Positions 7,850 to 15,956 of a stretch of 64,000 bases of DNA are shown one piece after another. The stretch is from Mesonia sp008017825 (GTDB lineage: Bacteria > Bacteroidota > Bacteroidia > Flavobacteriales > Flavobacteriaceae). The notes below the pieces were generated by a model, which did not search any database, was not told the DNA's origin, and saw only the letters and a program-made list of their open reading frames with translations. Both the position numbers and the translations under genes were made by a program. Every line of letters starts with the position of its first letter. Position 1 is the stretch's first letter. The DNA lies in NCBI RefSeq assembly GCF_008017825.1, contig NZ_VRLS01000093.1, forward strand, positions 1 through 64,000. Reading direction: 5' to 3'.

Positions 7850-8977
7850 TTATTTTTTAAATGTTCTTTCTTTCCAAGAGTAGCTTTTAAACAATGATAA
7901 AATAGCTGTTACAGAGATAAATATAGGATAGATAAAAGGAACGTAGAGGTAATATTTTTTTAAAATAGATAATTTAAATAGGTCCGCTACTTTTATTAAA
8001 ACAACAAAATCGATGATCATTTTGATGAATAAATATTCAAAAAAGAATAACAAATAAGCCGACTTAAAAATGCAAAGAACTCCCATTATTATCAAGCCCG
8101 CATTAGCTAAAAAGATCACTATTCCTATACTTTTGCTGTAAATGCTTTTGGAAGCGGTGGTTTTAGAAGCCCAGCGTAATCTCTGCAAAAACAACCCTTT
8201 CCAACTTTTTGTAGCATGGGTAAAGACCATCGCTTCCGCGGAAGCGACATATTGAATAATCTTTTTGTTTTCAATCATTTTTTCTAGCAAAAAAATATCA
8301 TCTCCACTTGCTATATGGTGGTTTCCGGCAAAAGCATTTACATTAAAAAAAGTTTCTTTTTTATAACATAAATTGGCTCCGTTGCACAAAAATGGATGTT
8401 GCTGCCCAAACCCGCCTAAGGTTGCGGCTTGCAAACTCAAAAAGTCTAAACGTTGAAAATAATTAATGAAGTTTTTAGTAGAAAAATAACTTACGGGACC
8501 GGCTATAAAATCGGCTTGTTTTCCTTTTATTTTATTATTGAATCCCTGTAACCATTTTGGAGGTACTTCACAATCGGCATCGGTGGTAACTATATATTCT
8601 TTAGTACTTAATTTTATAGCCTGTAATAATGCTTCTTTTTTTGGTGAAGTGCTGTGAGGATTTTGAGCGTGAATAATTTGAGCATTTACATAAGGATGTG
8701 CTTCTAAAAAGCTTTTACAAATCGCTACCGAAGCATCTGAAGAGAAATCATTCACTAAAATAATTTCATATAGGTGTGTGGGATAATCTATACTTTTTAA
8801 GGAATGAAGTAAATTCTCTAAGTATAACTCTTCATTTCTAAAAGGAATACAAATACTAAAACTAGACGCAGCAGATAGAGATTTAATTCTTTTAAAATGT
8901 AGTTTTTTTATGCCTAAAAAAAGCCAAACCATAATAGAGATGTAAGCCAATAAGATGATAAGGGCAATAATTAGCAT
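7850..8977 (-). CDS. Family 2 glycosyltransferase, membrane-anchored
   Basis: This 375-residue protein has an N-terminal membrane helix, then a GT-A glycosyltransferase domain: SICIPFRNEELYLENLL, EIILVNDFSSD, and VTTDADCEVPPKW carrying the DxD-type metal site. A QRLRWASK motif (QxxRW-like) precedes C-terminal membrane helices. This layout is shared with processive and polyisoprenyl-linked family 2 enzymes. The acceptor is unknown. The open frame extends to a TTG at 9001, but the ATG at 8977 is preferred: it leaves the full helix, and a TAnn-T-run-G element overlaps the TTG. A TCGCTTCCGCGGAAGCGA palindrome lies inside the gene. Confidence 0.82.
   Translation of the reverse strand: MLIIALIILLAYISIMVWLFLGIKKLHFKRIKSLSAASSFSICIPFRNEELYLENLLHSLKSIDYPTHLYEIILVNDFSSDASVAICKSFLEAHPYVNAQIIHAQNPHSTSPKKEALLQAIKLSTKEYIVTTDADCEVPPKWLQGFNNKIKGKQADFIAGPVSYFSTKNFINYFQRLDFLSLQAATLGGFGQQHPFLCNGANLCYKKETFFNVNAFAGNHHIASGDDIFLLEKMIENKKIIQYVASAEAMVFTHATKSWKGLFLQRLRWASKTTASKSIYSKSIGIVIFLANAGLIIMGVLCIFKSAYLLFFFEYLFIKMIIDFVVLIKVADLFKLSILKKYYLYVPFIYPIFISVTAILSLFKSYSWKERTFKK
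8230..8247. repeat. GC-rich palindrome inside the glycosyltransferase gene
   Basis: TCGCTTCCGCGGAAGCGA is a perfect 18-bp palindrome. Its core CGCTTCCGCGGAAGCG recurs exactly at 12804-12819, and shorter forms occur at 18821 and 31440. All of these lie inside genes of an AT-rich genome. The function is unknown. Confidence 0.7.
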
Positions 8978-9050
8978 AGTGATGTAGTAAATGTGAGTCA
9001 AAAATAAGGTTTAAATACACAATACAAAGAAGTACTAAAAACAATTGTTT

Positions 9051-9058
9051 AGCTTTGT
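9051..9058 (+). promoter_or_regulatory. -7 promoter element upstream of ruvC
   Basis: TAGCTTTG matches TAnnTTTG exactly and lies 33 bases before the TTG start of ruvC, giving a short leader. No clear -33 TTG was found at the standard spacing. Confidence 0.45.
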
Positions 9059-9091
9059 TAGAAGTTAGCATAATTAATTAGGAAAAAGACA

Positions 9092-9649
9092 TTGAGTTTA
9101 AAAACAGAAAAAATTATTTTAGGAATAGATCCAGGAACCACCATTATGGGATTCGGACTTATAAAAGTGGTAGGTAAACAAATGGAGTTTTTACAGCTTA
9201 ATGAGCTCATACTAAAAAAATACGATGATCATTACGTTAAACTGAAGCTTATTTTTGAGCGAACCATAGAGTTAATAGATACTTATTACCCCGATGAAAT
9301 TGCCATTGAAGCTCCTTTCTTTGGAAAAAATGTGCAGTCGATGCTAAAACTAGGAAGAGCGCAAGGTGTAGCTATGGCTGCAGGATTAAGCAGAGATATA
9401 CCTGTAACCGAATATTCTCCTAAAAAAATAAAAATGGCCATAACAGGGAGCGGAAATGCTAGTAAAGAACAGGTCGCTAGAATGCTTCAAAGTACTTTAA
9501 AACTAAAATCTTTACCCAAAAATTTAGATTCTACAGATGGTTTAGCTGCTGCGGTTTGTCACTTTTACAATCAAGGTAGAGTAGAAGTGGGAAAGAGCTA
9601 TACGGGTTGGGAAGCCTTTGTAAAACAAAATCCTAAAAAGGTAAAATAA
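9092..9649 (+). CDS. ruvC: Crossover junction endodeoxyribonuclease RuvC
   Basis: RuvC cuts Holliday junctions symmetrically during recombination together with RuvAB. The 185-residue protein has the four acidic catalytic residues of the family: Asp13 in GIDPGT, Glu73 in AIEAPFFGKN, and Asp146 and Asp149 in LDSTDGLAAA. The start codon is TTG. An in-frame stop lies 21 bases upstream with no ATG between, and the next ATG would delete Asp13, so TTG is well supported; GGAAAAAG seven bases upstream is a possible weak ribosome site. It is monocistronic here; ruvA and ruvB are not adjacent. Confidence 0.95.
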   Translation: MSLKTEKIILGIDPGTTIMGFGLIKVVGKQMEFLQLNELILKKYDDHYVKLKLIFERTIELIDTYYPDEIAIEAPFFGKNVQSMLKLGRAQGVAMAAGLSRDIPVTEYSPKKIKMAITGSGNASKEQVARMLQSTLKLKSLPKNLDSTDGLAAAVCHFYNQGRVEVGKSYTGWEAFVKQNPKKVK

Positions 9650-9674
9650 GATCAATTTTTGTTTGTTAAAAGTT

Positions 9675-9706
9675 TTTGAAGAGCAAGTCTTAAGGAGTTA
9701 TGTTTT
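9675..9706 (+). promoter_or_regulatory. Candidate promoter of the ferritin gene
   Basis: TTTG (9675-9678), a 20-base spacer and TATGTTTT (9699-9706) approximate the Bacteroidota pattern TTTG-N19-TAnnTTTG, with one mismatch in the -7 box. The ferritin ATG is 25 bases downstream. No iron-responsive operator was recognised. Confidence 0.4.
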
Positions 9707-9730
9707 TATAAATTAGTAAAAAACTAAATA

Positions 9731-10285
9731 ATGGAAACGAACAGACTATCAAAGAAAATAGAAAATATCCTAAATAAACAGTTAGAAAAAGAGGCGAATG
9801 CTTCTCAGGTTTACCTAGCGTATGGAGCTTGGGCAGATAGCGAAGGTTATGGCGGAGTAGCTAATTTCTTATTTAGACACTCTCAAGAAGAACGCGATCA
9901 TATGACTAAAGTAATGGGATATATTATGGAACGTGGTGGCAGACCAAAAATTGGAGCAGTAAAAGCACCATCAGAAGATCCTAAAAATATTCAAGACTGT
10001 TTTGAAAAGATTTTTCAGCACGAAATTGATAATACCAGTGCTATTTATGAAATTGTTTCACTAGCTCAAGAGGAAAAGGATTGGGCCACTTGGAATTTTG
10101 GTCAGTGGTTTGTAAAAGAACAAATTGAGGAAGAAGCTATGGTGTTAGAAATTATGGATCAGTTGAAAATTGCAGGCGGAACTAAAGCAACTTCAGAATC
10201 ATTATATTATTTCGATTCAAAAATTGGAGAAAAGGAGGATGAAGTAGAACTTGCAAGAGACTCTAATAGCAACAATCCTTTATAA
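9731..10285 (+). CDS. Ferritin (non-heme, bacterial FtnA type)
   Basis: This 184-residue four-helix-bundle ferritin oxidises and stores iron in a 24-mer shell. The N-terminal helix carries KEANASQVYLAYGAWADSEGY with the first ferroxidase glutamate. Helix B carries EERDHM with the Glu/His ligands, and helix D has VKEQIEEEAM. The final 20 residues (IGEKEDEVELARDSNSNNPL) form an acidic polar tail beyond the usual core. It is followed 20 bases later by a glutathione peroxidase gene in the same direction, so iron storage and peroxide removal may be co-expressed. Confidence 0.93.
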   Translation: METNRLSKKIENILNKQLEKEANASQVYLAYGAWADSEGYGGVANFLFRHSQEERDHMTKVMGYIMERGGRPKIGAVKAPSEDPKNIQDCFEKIFQHEIDNTSAIYEIVSLAQEEKDWATWNFGQWFVKEQIEEEAMVLEIMDQLKIAGGTKATSESLYYFDSKIGEKEDEVELARDSNSNNPL

Positions 10286-10305
10286 GCTTTGAATATCTAT
10301 TTAAA

Positions 10306-10857
10306 ATGAATAAAATAATTTTTGGCTGTTTCTTTCTGTTTGGAATAATAGCTTTAGCTCAAAATACACAAGAAATGAGTAACACGATATATCAATTTAA
10401 GGTAGATGATATTGAAGGAAAAGAGTTTGATCTTGCTACATTAAAAGGTAAAAAAGTAATGTTGGTAAATACCGCAAGTAAATGCGGACTTACACCTCAA
10501 TACGAACAATTAGAAGAAATTTATAAAGAATATAAGAATGATAACTTTATGGTGATAGGTTTTCCTGCGAACAATTTTGCTAGCCAAGAGTCAGGAAGCG
10601 ATGAAGATATTGCGCAATTTTGTGAAAGAAACTACGGAGTAACTTTTCCTATGATGAGTAAAATTTCGGTAAAAGGGTATGATATGCATCCTTTATATCA
10701 GTTTTTAACTCAAAAATCTAAAAATGGATTGGAAGATTCTGAAGTACAATGGAATTTTCAAAAATACCTAATCAATGAAGAAGGGAAATTGGTAAAGGTA
10801 ATTGATCCTAGAACTTTGCCCAATGATGACAGTATTCTTCAATGGATTAAAAGTTAA
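10306..10857 (+). CDS. Glutathione peroxidase family protein, exported
   Basis: This thiol peroxidase reduces peroxides, in bacteria usually with thioredoxin-like donors. The N-terminal 19 residues form a signal peptide (ending ALAQ), so it probably works in the periplasm. The peroxidatic cysteine is Cys60 in NTASKCGLTPQY; Gln94, Trp149 and Asn150 complete the usual tetrad. Cys106 in AQFCERNYGVTFP sits where the resolving cysteine of thioredoxin-type members lies. The usual FPCNQF motif reads FPANNF here, so the third family cysteine is absent. A bidirectional terminator follows. Confidence 0.92.
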   Translation: MNKIIFGCFFLFGIIALAQNTQEMSNTIYQFKVDDIEGKEFDLATLKGKKVMLVNTASKCGLTPQYEQLEEIYKEYKNDNFMVIGFPANNFASQESGSDEDIAQFCERNYGVTFPMMSKISVKGYDMHPLYQFLTQKSKNGLEDSEVQWNFQKYLINEEGKLVKVIDPRTLPNDDSILQWIKS

Positions 10858-10863
10858 TTCTAT

Positions 10864-10879
10864 TTTCGCTTAAGCGGAA
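10864..10879. repeat. TTTCGCTTAAGCGGAA palindrome-like element
   Basis: An imperfect palindrome with a CGCTTAAGCG core in the short gap between the peroxidase stop and the terminator. It resembles TTCCGCTTCAGCGAAA at 31040 and TTCCGCTTCAGCGAA at 478, and may be a member of the same dispersed motif family. Confidence 0.4.
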
Positions 10880-10882
10880 TAA

Positions 10883-10917
10883 AAAAACCGATTAGTATGA
10901 AAACTAATCGGTTTTTT
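10883..10917. terminator. Bidirectional terminator between gpx and M3 peptidase
   Basis: AAAACCGATTAGT / ACTAATCGGTTTT forms a perfect stem with a short loop, flanked by A-runs on the left and T-runs on the right. It can therefore stop transcripts from both convergent genes. Confidence 0.85.
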
Positions 10918-10922
10918 AGGTT

Positions 10923-12947
10923 TTAAATTAAACCTGCTCGTTTGAGCAAAGCTTCTGGGTTAGGTTCTTTTCCGCGAAAGCGTTTGTATAAAACCATAGG
11001 GTCTTCTGTTCCTCCTTGACTCAATACATGTTCTTTAAATTTGGTGGCGACTTCTTTATTAAAAATCCCTTCTTCTTTAAAGTAGGCAAAGGCATCTGCA
11101 TCTAATACTTCTGCCCATTTGTAAGAATAATATCCTGCAGAATAACCGCCTTGGAAAATGTGAGAAAAAGAAGTGCTCATACAGTTTTCAGCCACATCGG
11201 GGAATAATTTTGTGTGTTCAAAAGCTTTAGATTCGTGTTCTTTTACATTTTTAACTGTAGAAAGATCGATCCCGTGCCAAGCCATATCTAACATCCCAAA
11301 ACTGAGCTGTCTTAAAGTTTGCATTCCTTCTTGAAAGTTCGCCGATTTCTTTATTTTTTCAATTAATTCTTTCGGAATAATCTCTCCCGTCTCGTAGTGC
11401 TTTGCAAAAAGCGCCAAGGCTTCTGGCTCATAACACCAATTTTCTAAAACCTGACTAGGAAGTTCCACAAAATCCCAATATACCGAAGCTCCTGAAAGAC
11501 TCGTATAGGTCGTGTCAGCTAACATTCCGTGTAAAGCGTGGCCAAATTCGTGGAACAAAGTGGTTACTTCATTAAATGTCAATAAAGCTGGTTTTTTTGA
11601 AATGGCTCTACTAAAGTTACATACATTCGAGATGTGCGGACGTATATTTTTGCCATCTTTCTTTTGTTGGTCGCGATAAACCGTCATCCAAGCACCTCCG
11701 CGTTTTCCTTCTCTAGGGTGAAAATCAGCGTAAAATAAAGCGACTTCCTCTCCTTTAGCATTTGTGACACGGTAAGTTTTAACTTCTTTGTGATACTTGT
11801 CTACGTTTTGAACTTCCTTAAATTGTAAATCGTAAAGTTTATTAGCAACTGTAAATACTCCATCGATTACATTTTCTAACTGAAAATAAGGCTTTAATTG
11901 TTCGTCATCTACATCAAATAATTTTTGCTTTAATTTTTCACTATAATAAGCGCTATCCCATTTTTCGAGATGATCTATATTGTCTAACTCCTGAGCGAAA
12001 GTTGTTAGTTCTTTAAATTCTTTTTCTGCTGCGGGTTTAGCTTTCTCTAAAAGTTCTTCTAAAAAATCGTTTACTTTTTCCGGTGTTTTCGCCATTCGCT
12101 CTTCTAACACAAAATCTGCATGGGTTTTATAACCTAATAAGTTGGCGCGTTGATGACGTAAATTAGCGATTTTTAAAACAATATCTTCGTTGTTAAATTT
12201 GTTGTCCTGAAATCCTTTAGCACCAAAAGCAATAGAAAGTTCTTTACGAAGTTCACGATCTTTTACATACTTCATAAAAGGAATATAACTTGGATACTGC
12301 AAGGTGAAAATAAAATCTTCTTTACCTTTATCTTTTGCCAATTGTGCAGCGGTTTCTTTTTCAGATTCTGGTAAACCTTCTAATTTGCTTTCGTCGGTCA
12401 CTAACAGTTCATAATTGTTCGTTTCGGCTAAAACATGTTCTCCAAACGTGAGCGACAGCTTAGATAGTTCGGTATCTATTTCTCTTAATTTCTTTTTATC
12501 TTCTCCTTTTAGGTTAGCTCCATTTCGGCTAAAAGATTTGTAATGCTTTTCTAATAATCTATTTTCTTCCACCGAAAGGTTTAAGCTATCTTTTTGTTCA
12601 TAAACTGCTTTTACGCGTTTAAACAACTCTTCATTTAATGTAAGATCATTGCTAAACTCACTTAACCAGGGAGATACTTCTTGTGCTATTTGCTGAATCT
12701 CATCATTGGTTTCTGCCGAATTCATATTAAAAAAGATGCTGGTAGCTCTACCCAAGGTTTCTCCACTATTTTCTAAAGCTTCAATGGTATTCTTAAAGGT
12801 AGGCGCTTCCGCGGAAGCGGTGATTGCATCAATTTCTGCATTAGCTAAAGCAATAGCTTCTTTTATCGCAGGTTGGTAGTGTTCGGTTTTTATTTTTGAA
12901 AATGGAGCCTCTTCAAAAGGCTGCAAAAGTGGATTATTTGGAGTCAT
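10923..12947 (-). CDS. M3 family oligopeptidase (oligopeptidase A / Dcp type)
   Basis: This 674-residue zinc metallopeptidase degrades short peptides, probably in the cytoplasm because no signal peptide is seen. The zinc motif HEFGH lies at residues 466-470 (LFHEFGHALHGML), and the third-ligand region VELPSQVLENW follows about 27 residues later, as in thimet oligopeptidases. The C-terminal FSHIFQGGYSAGYYSYKW block with substrate-binding Tyr/Gly residues is also typical. Length matches oligopeptidase A/Dcp. Two GC-rich palindrome motifs (TTCCGCGAAAGCG at 10970 and CGCTTCCGCGGAAGCG at 12804) lie near the ends of the gene. Confidence 0.93.
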   Translation of the reverse strand: MTPNNPLLQPFEEAPFSKIKTEHYQPAIKEAIALANAEIDAITASAEAPTFKNTIEALENSGETLGRATSIFFNMNSAETNDEIQQIAQEVSPWLSEFSNDLTLNEELFKRVKAVYEQKDSLNLSVEENRLLEKHYKSFSRNGANLKGEDKKKLREIDTELSKLSLTFGEHVLAETNNYELLVTDESKLEGLPESEKETAAQLAKDKGKEDFIFTLQYPSYIPFMKYVKDRELRKELSIAFGAKGFQDNKFNNEDIVLKIANLRHQRANLLGYKTHADFVLEERMAKTPEKVNDFLEELLEKAKPAAEKEFKELTTFAQELDNIDHLEKWDSAYYSEKLKQKLFDVDDEQLKPYFQLENVIDGVFTVANKLYDLQFKEVQNVDKYHKEVKTYRVTNAKGEEVALFYADFHPREGKRGGAWMTVYRDQQKKDGKNIRPHISNVCNFSRAISKKPALLTFNEVTTLFHEFGHALHGMLADTTYTSLSGASVYWDFVELPSQVLENWCYEPEALALFAKHYETGEIIPKELIEKIKKSANFQEGMQTLRQLSFGMLDMAWHGIDLSTVKNVKEHESKAFEHTKLFPDVAENCMSTSFSHIFQGGYSAGYYSYKWAEVLDADAFAYFKEEGIFNKEVATKFKEHVLSQGGTEDPMVLYKRFRGKEPNPEALLKRAGLI
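12804..12819. repeat. GC-rich palindrome inside the M3 peptidase gene
   Basis: CGCTTCCGCGGAAGCG is a perfect 16-bp palindrome encoding Ala-Ser-Ala-Glu-Ala near the N-terminus of the peptidase. It is identical to the core of the element at 8230-8247. Confidence 0.7.
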
Positions 12948-12993
12948 AAATTATTTTCTTTAATTGAATGTAAAGGTACAAAGTAGGATATCA

Positions 12994-13069
12994 ATCCTAA
13001 AAGTTAGGATAATAAAATGAAGTTAATTTAACTAATTTATTCATAATTAATGTGCTAGAATAATTATGA
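12994..13069. promoter_or_regulatory. Two inverted repeats in a divergent promoter region
   Basis: ATCCTAA-AAG-TTAGGAT (12994-13010) and TCATAATTA / TAATTATGA with an 11-base spacer (13041-13069) lie between the divergent M3 peptidase and lpxR-like genes. Either could be an operator or an RNA hairpin. No regulator gene is adjacent. Confidence 0.4.
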
Positions 13070-13109
13070 TATTTAACAACTCTATGCTGTTGTTTTGCGT
13101 AAATAAAGT

Positions 13110-14069
13110 ATGGTAAAAACATTTTTATTTTCGTTTATTATGGGGTTGGGTTTTTCAACTTACGCCCAAAAAATAGATCATACTTCTTCTTTTAGGGAGA
13201 TAAAAAGCAGTTCGTATTTTAGATTTAATTATGATAATGATTATTTCGTTTCTGCGGATAAAAACTATACGCAAGGATATCAGTTAGAATTGGTGTTACC
13301 ATTCTTAGAGAAAAATCCAGCCAATTTTCTTTTTTTACAACCGAAAAATAACGAATTGATTTATGGTTTGGCGTTAGAACATATTGGGTTTACGCCAGAT
13401 GATTATGCAAGTAGAGAAATACAAGTTGGAGATCGCCCATTTGCAGCGGCTATTATGTTAAAAAGCTTTCTAGTGGCAAAAGATACGGTAAATTCTTCTC
13501 GTTTGGTCTCTGCTTTGAGTTTGGGAATTATAGGTCCGGGTGCTTTTGGCGGAGAAATGCAACAAAGTATTCATGAAGCAACGGGAAATAAAATACCTTA
13601 TGGTTGGAGAAATCAAATTAAGAATGATCTGGTTTTAAATTACCAATTGGCTTATGAGAAGCAGCTTTTTAGGTATGCTGATTTTTTCTCTTTGCAGGGA
13701 CAATCTGAAATCAATTTAGGAACCCTTTTTACCAATGCTTCTCTTGGTGCAAATGCCACGTTGGGAATTATTAATAACGGATTTTCTTCTGTAAAGAATA
13801 AAAATAAATTTGAAGTATATGCTTTTGCACAACCGCTTATAAAGTTCATTGGTTACGATGCGAGTCTGCAAGGAGGACTTTTTAATGATAGTAGCGTTTA
13901 TAATATTTCTTCTAACGAGGTAAAGCGTTTAACAGGACAGTTTAATTTAGGACTTATTGTAAAAACCAAAACACTTTATTTTGAATATACCAGAACCACC
14001 ACCACACCAGAGTTCGAAGGCGGTGATGTTGCAAATTGGGGCGGAATTAAAGTTGGATGTACGTTTTAA
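13110..14069 (+). CDS. LpxR-family lipid A 3'-O-deacylase (DUF2219)
   Basis: LpxR proteins are outer-membrane beta barrels that remove the 3' acyloxyacyl chain of lipid A. The 319-residue protein has a signal peptide (residues 1-19, ending TYAQ) followed by the family signature: FNYDNDYF with Asn43/Asp44, YTQGYQ with Thr54, GDRPFAA at 107-113, and SIHEATGNKIPYGWRNQI with the candidate catalytic His155. It ends in aromatic barrel strands (TLYFEYTRTT, GIKVGCTF). Assignment rests on these motifs; activity on this organism's lipid A is inferred. A terminator shared with the convergent purE gene follows. Confidence 0.85.
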   Translation: MVKTFLFSFIMGLGFSTYAQKIDHTSSFREIKSSSYFRFNYDNDYFVSADKNYTQGYQLELVLPFLEKNPANFLFLQPKNNELIYGLALEHIGFTPDDYASREIQVGDRPFAAAIMLKSFLVAKDTVNSSRLVSALSLGIIGPGAFGGEMQQSIHEATGNKIPYGWRNQIKNDLVLNYQLAYEKQLFRYADFFSLQGQSEINLGTLFTNASLGANATLGIINNGFSSVKNKNKFEVYAFAQPLIKFIGYDASLQGGLFNDSSVYNISSNEVKRLTGQFNLGLIVKTKTLYFEYTRTTTTPEFEGGDVANWGGIKVGCTF

Positions 14070-14073
14070 AATA

Positions 14074-14107
14074 AAAAAGCTTTCACATTAAAGGAAAGCT
14101 TTTTATT
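14074..14107. terminator. Bidirectional terminator between lpxR-like gene and purE
   Basis: AAAAAGCTTTC / GAAAGCTTTTT stem with a 9-base loop, flanked by A/T runs on both sides, lies between two convergent genes. Confidence 0.8.
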
Positions 14108-14116
14108 AGTAGTTAT

Positions 14117-14611
14117 TTAATCCTGTGATTGATTCACATCTTTAGCTCCTTCTATCACTTTTTGCTTCAAACCTTCTTTGTAAAATAAGATTTTATCTAA
14201 AACACACTTGTCTGATGTGCCTATAATTTGTGCAGCAAGAATCCCTGCATTTTTAGCTCCGTCTAAAGCAACGGTAGCTACAGGAACGCCACCTGGCATT
14301 TGTAAAATAGAAAGCACAGAATCCCAGCCATCTATAGAGTTTCTAGATTTTACAGGCACTCCAACCACAGGAAGTGGAGAAAGGGAAGCAATCATTCCTG
14401 GTAAATGTGCTGCTCCACCAGCGCCGGCAATTATGACTTTAATTCCACGTAAGTGAGCATTTTTACCATAATCAAAAAGTTTATCGGGAGTACGGTGTGC
14501 CGATACAATATCGACTTCTACCTCGATATCAAAACCTTTTAAAATATCTATTGCTTCTTGCATTATAGGGAGGTCGCTCGTACTTCCCATGATAACTCCT
14601 ACTTTACTCAT
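14117..14611 (-). CDS. purE: N5-carboxyaminoimidazole ribonucleotide mutase PurE
   Basis: PurE converts N5-CAIR to CAIR in purine synthesis. The 164-residue protein has the class I signatures: MGSTSDLPIMQEA at the N-terminus (phosphate and catalytic loop), VSAHRTPDKL with the catalytic His, and AGAGGAAHLPGMIASL. Length is typical of the bacterial octameric enzyme. purK lies upstream in the same direction with a 75-base gap, so N5-CAIR made by PurK is passed on by its operon partner. Confidence 0.96.
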   Translation of the reverse strand: MSKVGVIMGSTSDLPIMQEAIDILKGFDIEVEVDIVSAHRTPDKLFDYGKNAHLRGIKVIIAGAGGAAHLPGMIASLSPLPVVGVPVKSRNSIDGWDSVLSILQMPGGVPVATVALDGAKNAGILAAQIIGTSDKCVLDKILFYKEGLKQKVIEGAKDVNQSQD

Positions 14612-14686
14612 TTTTTTAGCTTTTAGCTATTGGCTTTAAGCCCTTAGCTTGTTTATAAAAAGTAATAATTTTAATTTATTTTTCTG

Positions 14687-15841
14687 CTAACTGCTTATTA
14701 CTTTAATTTCTTTTTTAACGTCTTCAGCTATTTTTCTAGCTTCATTAATATCTCGATGAACAATCGTTACGTGTCCCATCTTTCTAAAGGGGCGAGTTTG
14801 CTTTTTACCATAAATATGCGGAGTTACCCCAGGCATTTTCATGATTTTTTCAATGTTTTGATATTTTACCTGACCTTCATGATTTTCATCACCTACCAAG
14901 TTAACCATAACACCACCTACTTTACTTTCGGTATTACCTAAAGGTAAATCTAAAATAGCACGAATATGTTGTTCAAATTGGTTGGTGTAACTTGCTTCAA
15001 TACTATAATGCCCGCTATTATGTGGTCTTGGAGCGACTTCATTCACCAAAACTTTATCATCTTGGGTTTGAAACATTTCTACCGCTAATAATCCTACATG
15101 CTCATAAGCTTCCGATACTTTTACAGCTAATTCTCTTGCTTTTTTCGCTACTGCTGAATCAATTCTAGCAGGACAGATTACATATTCTACTTGGTTGGCT
15201 TCTGGATGAAATTCCATTTCAACAACCGGATAAGTTTTCACTTCCCCAGCAGGGTTTCTTGCCACAATAACCGCTAATTCATTTTTAAACGGAATCATTT
15301 TTTCAGCAATACACGGTACATCAGGAACCGGGATTAAGTCCTCTTCAGAACGAATAATGCTTACTCCGTTACCATCATAACCTCCTGTGCAGCTTTTCCA
15401 AACAAAAGGATATTCCCATTCCTTTCTAACTAAAGCTTCGGTAAGCTCATCTTTTTCTTGATATACGGTAAAGGGTGAAGTAGGAATGTTATGTTCGCTA
15501 TAAAACTGTTTTTGAACTCCCTTATCTTGTATTTTTCTTAATACTGCAGCTTGTGGATATACCTTTTTGCCTTCTTTCTCTAATTGTTCTAGAGCCTCTA
15601 CATTAACGCCTTCAATTTCAAAGGTAAGTACGTCTACTTTTCTTCCAAATTGCAAAACGGTATCATAATCCATTAAATCTCCTTGCTCAAAAAAGTTACA
15701 AGCAAACTTACTAGGAGCTTCAGGGTTAGGATCAATTACATAGGTTTGTATATCGTATTTTCTAGTGTCATAGAGCATCATCTTGCCTAGTTGACCTCCG
15801 CCAAGGATACCTAATTTAAAAGAAGAAGAAAAATAATTCAT
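14687..15841 (-). CDS. purK: N5-carboxyaminoimidazole ribonucleotide synthase PurK
   Basis: PurK uses ATP and bicarbonate to carboxylate AIR to N5-CAIR. The 384-residue protein shows the N-terminal LGILGGGQLGKMM nucleotide-fold loop and the central ATP-grasp domain (KSCTGGYDGNGVS; EKMIPFKNELAVIVAR). The C-terminal active site includes VNEVAPRPHNSGHYSIEA. The sequence is full length. It forms a purKE operon reading leftward, head-to-head with adk. A CAAAAATA (minus-strand TATTTTTG) element at 15858-15865 is a plausible -7 box. No purine riboswitch was seen. Confidence 0.96.
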   Translation of the reverse strand: MNYFSSSFKLGILGGGQLGKMMLYDTRKYDIQTYVIDPNPEAPSKFACNFFEQGDLMDYDTVLQFGRKVDVLTFEIEGVNVEALEQLEKEGKKVYPQAAVLRKIQDKGVQKQFYSEHNIPTSPFTVYQEKDELTEALVRKEWEYPFVWKSCTGGYDGNGVSIIRSEEDLIPVPDVPCIAEKMIPFKNELAVIVARNPAGEVKTYPVVEMEFHPEANQVEYVICPARIDSAVAKKARELAVKVSEAYEHVGLLAVEMFQTQDDKVLVNEVAPRPHNSGHYSIEASYTNQFEQHIRAILDLPLGNTESKVGGVMVNLVGDENHEGQVKYQNIEKIMKMPGVTPHIYGKKQTRPFRKMGHVTIVHRDINEARKIAEDVKKEIKVISS

Positions 15842-15857
15842 AAATGTGTTGTTTGAG

Positions 15858-15865
15858 CAAAAATA
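15858..15865 (-). promoter_or_regulatory. Candidate -7 element of purKE
   Basis: On the minus strand this reads TATTTTTG, matching TAnnTTTG, 17 bases before the purK ATG. A -33 element at standard spacing is not clear. Confidence 0.35.
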
Positions 15866-15895
15866 AATCTTTCTAATAGATTAAAGGAAACAATC

Positions 15896-15923
15896 TTGTT
15901 TAAATCTGTAATCTGTATCTTTG
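15896..15923 (+). promoter_or_regulatory. Promoter of adk-obgE
   Basis: TTG at 15896-15898, a 17-base spacer and TATCTTTG at 15916-15923 fit the Bacteroidota promoter. It places transcription start near 15928 and supports the adk ATG at 15957, since the longer open frame would begin inside the promoter. Confidence 0.6.
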
Positions 15924-15956
15924 CACTTTATTATTTTACAATTTAATATCAACAAA

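Noticed and set aside
14208..14456. 82-codon plus-strand frame over purE
   Set aside because: It is antisense to the conserved PurE coding region and has no independent support.
15921..15956. N-terminal extension of adenylate kinase
   Set aside because: It starts at a TTG inside the -7 promoter element and would push the P-loop 12 residues from its normal place.
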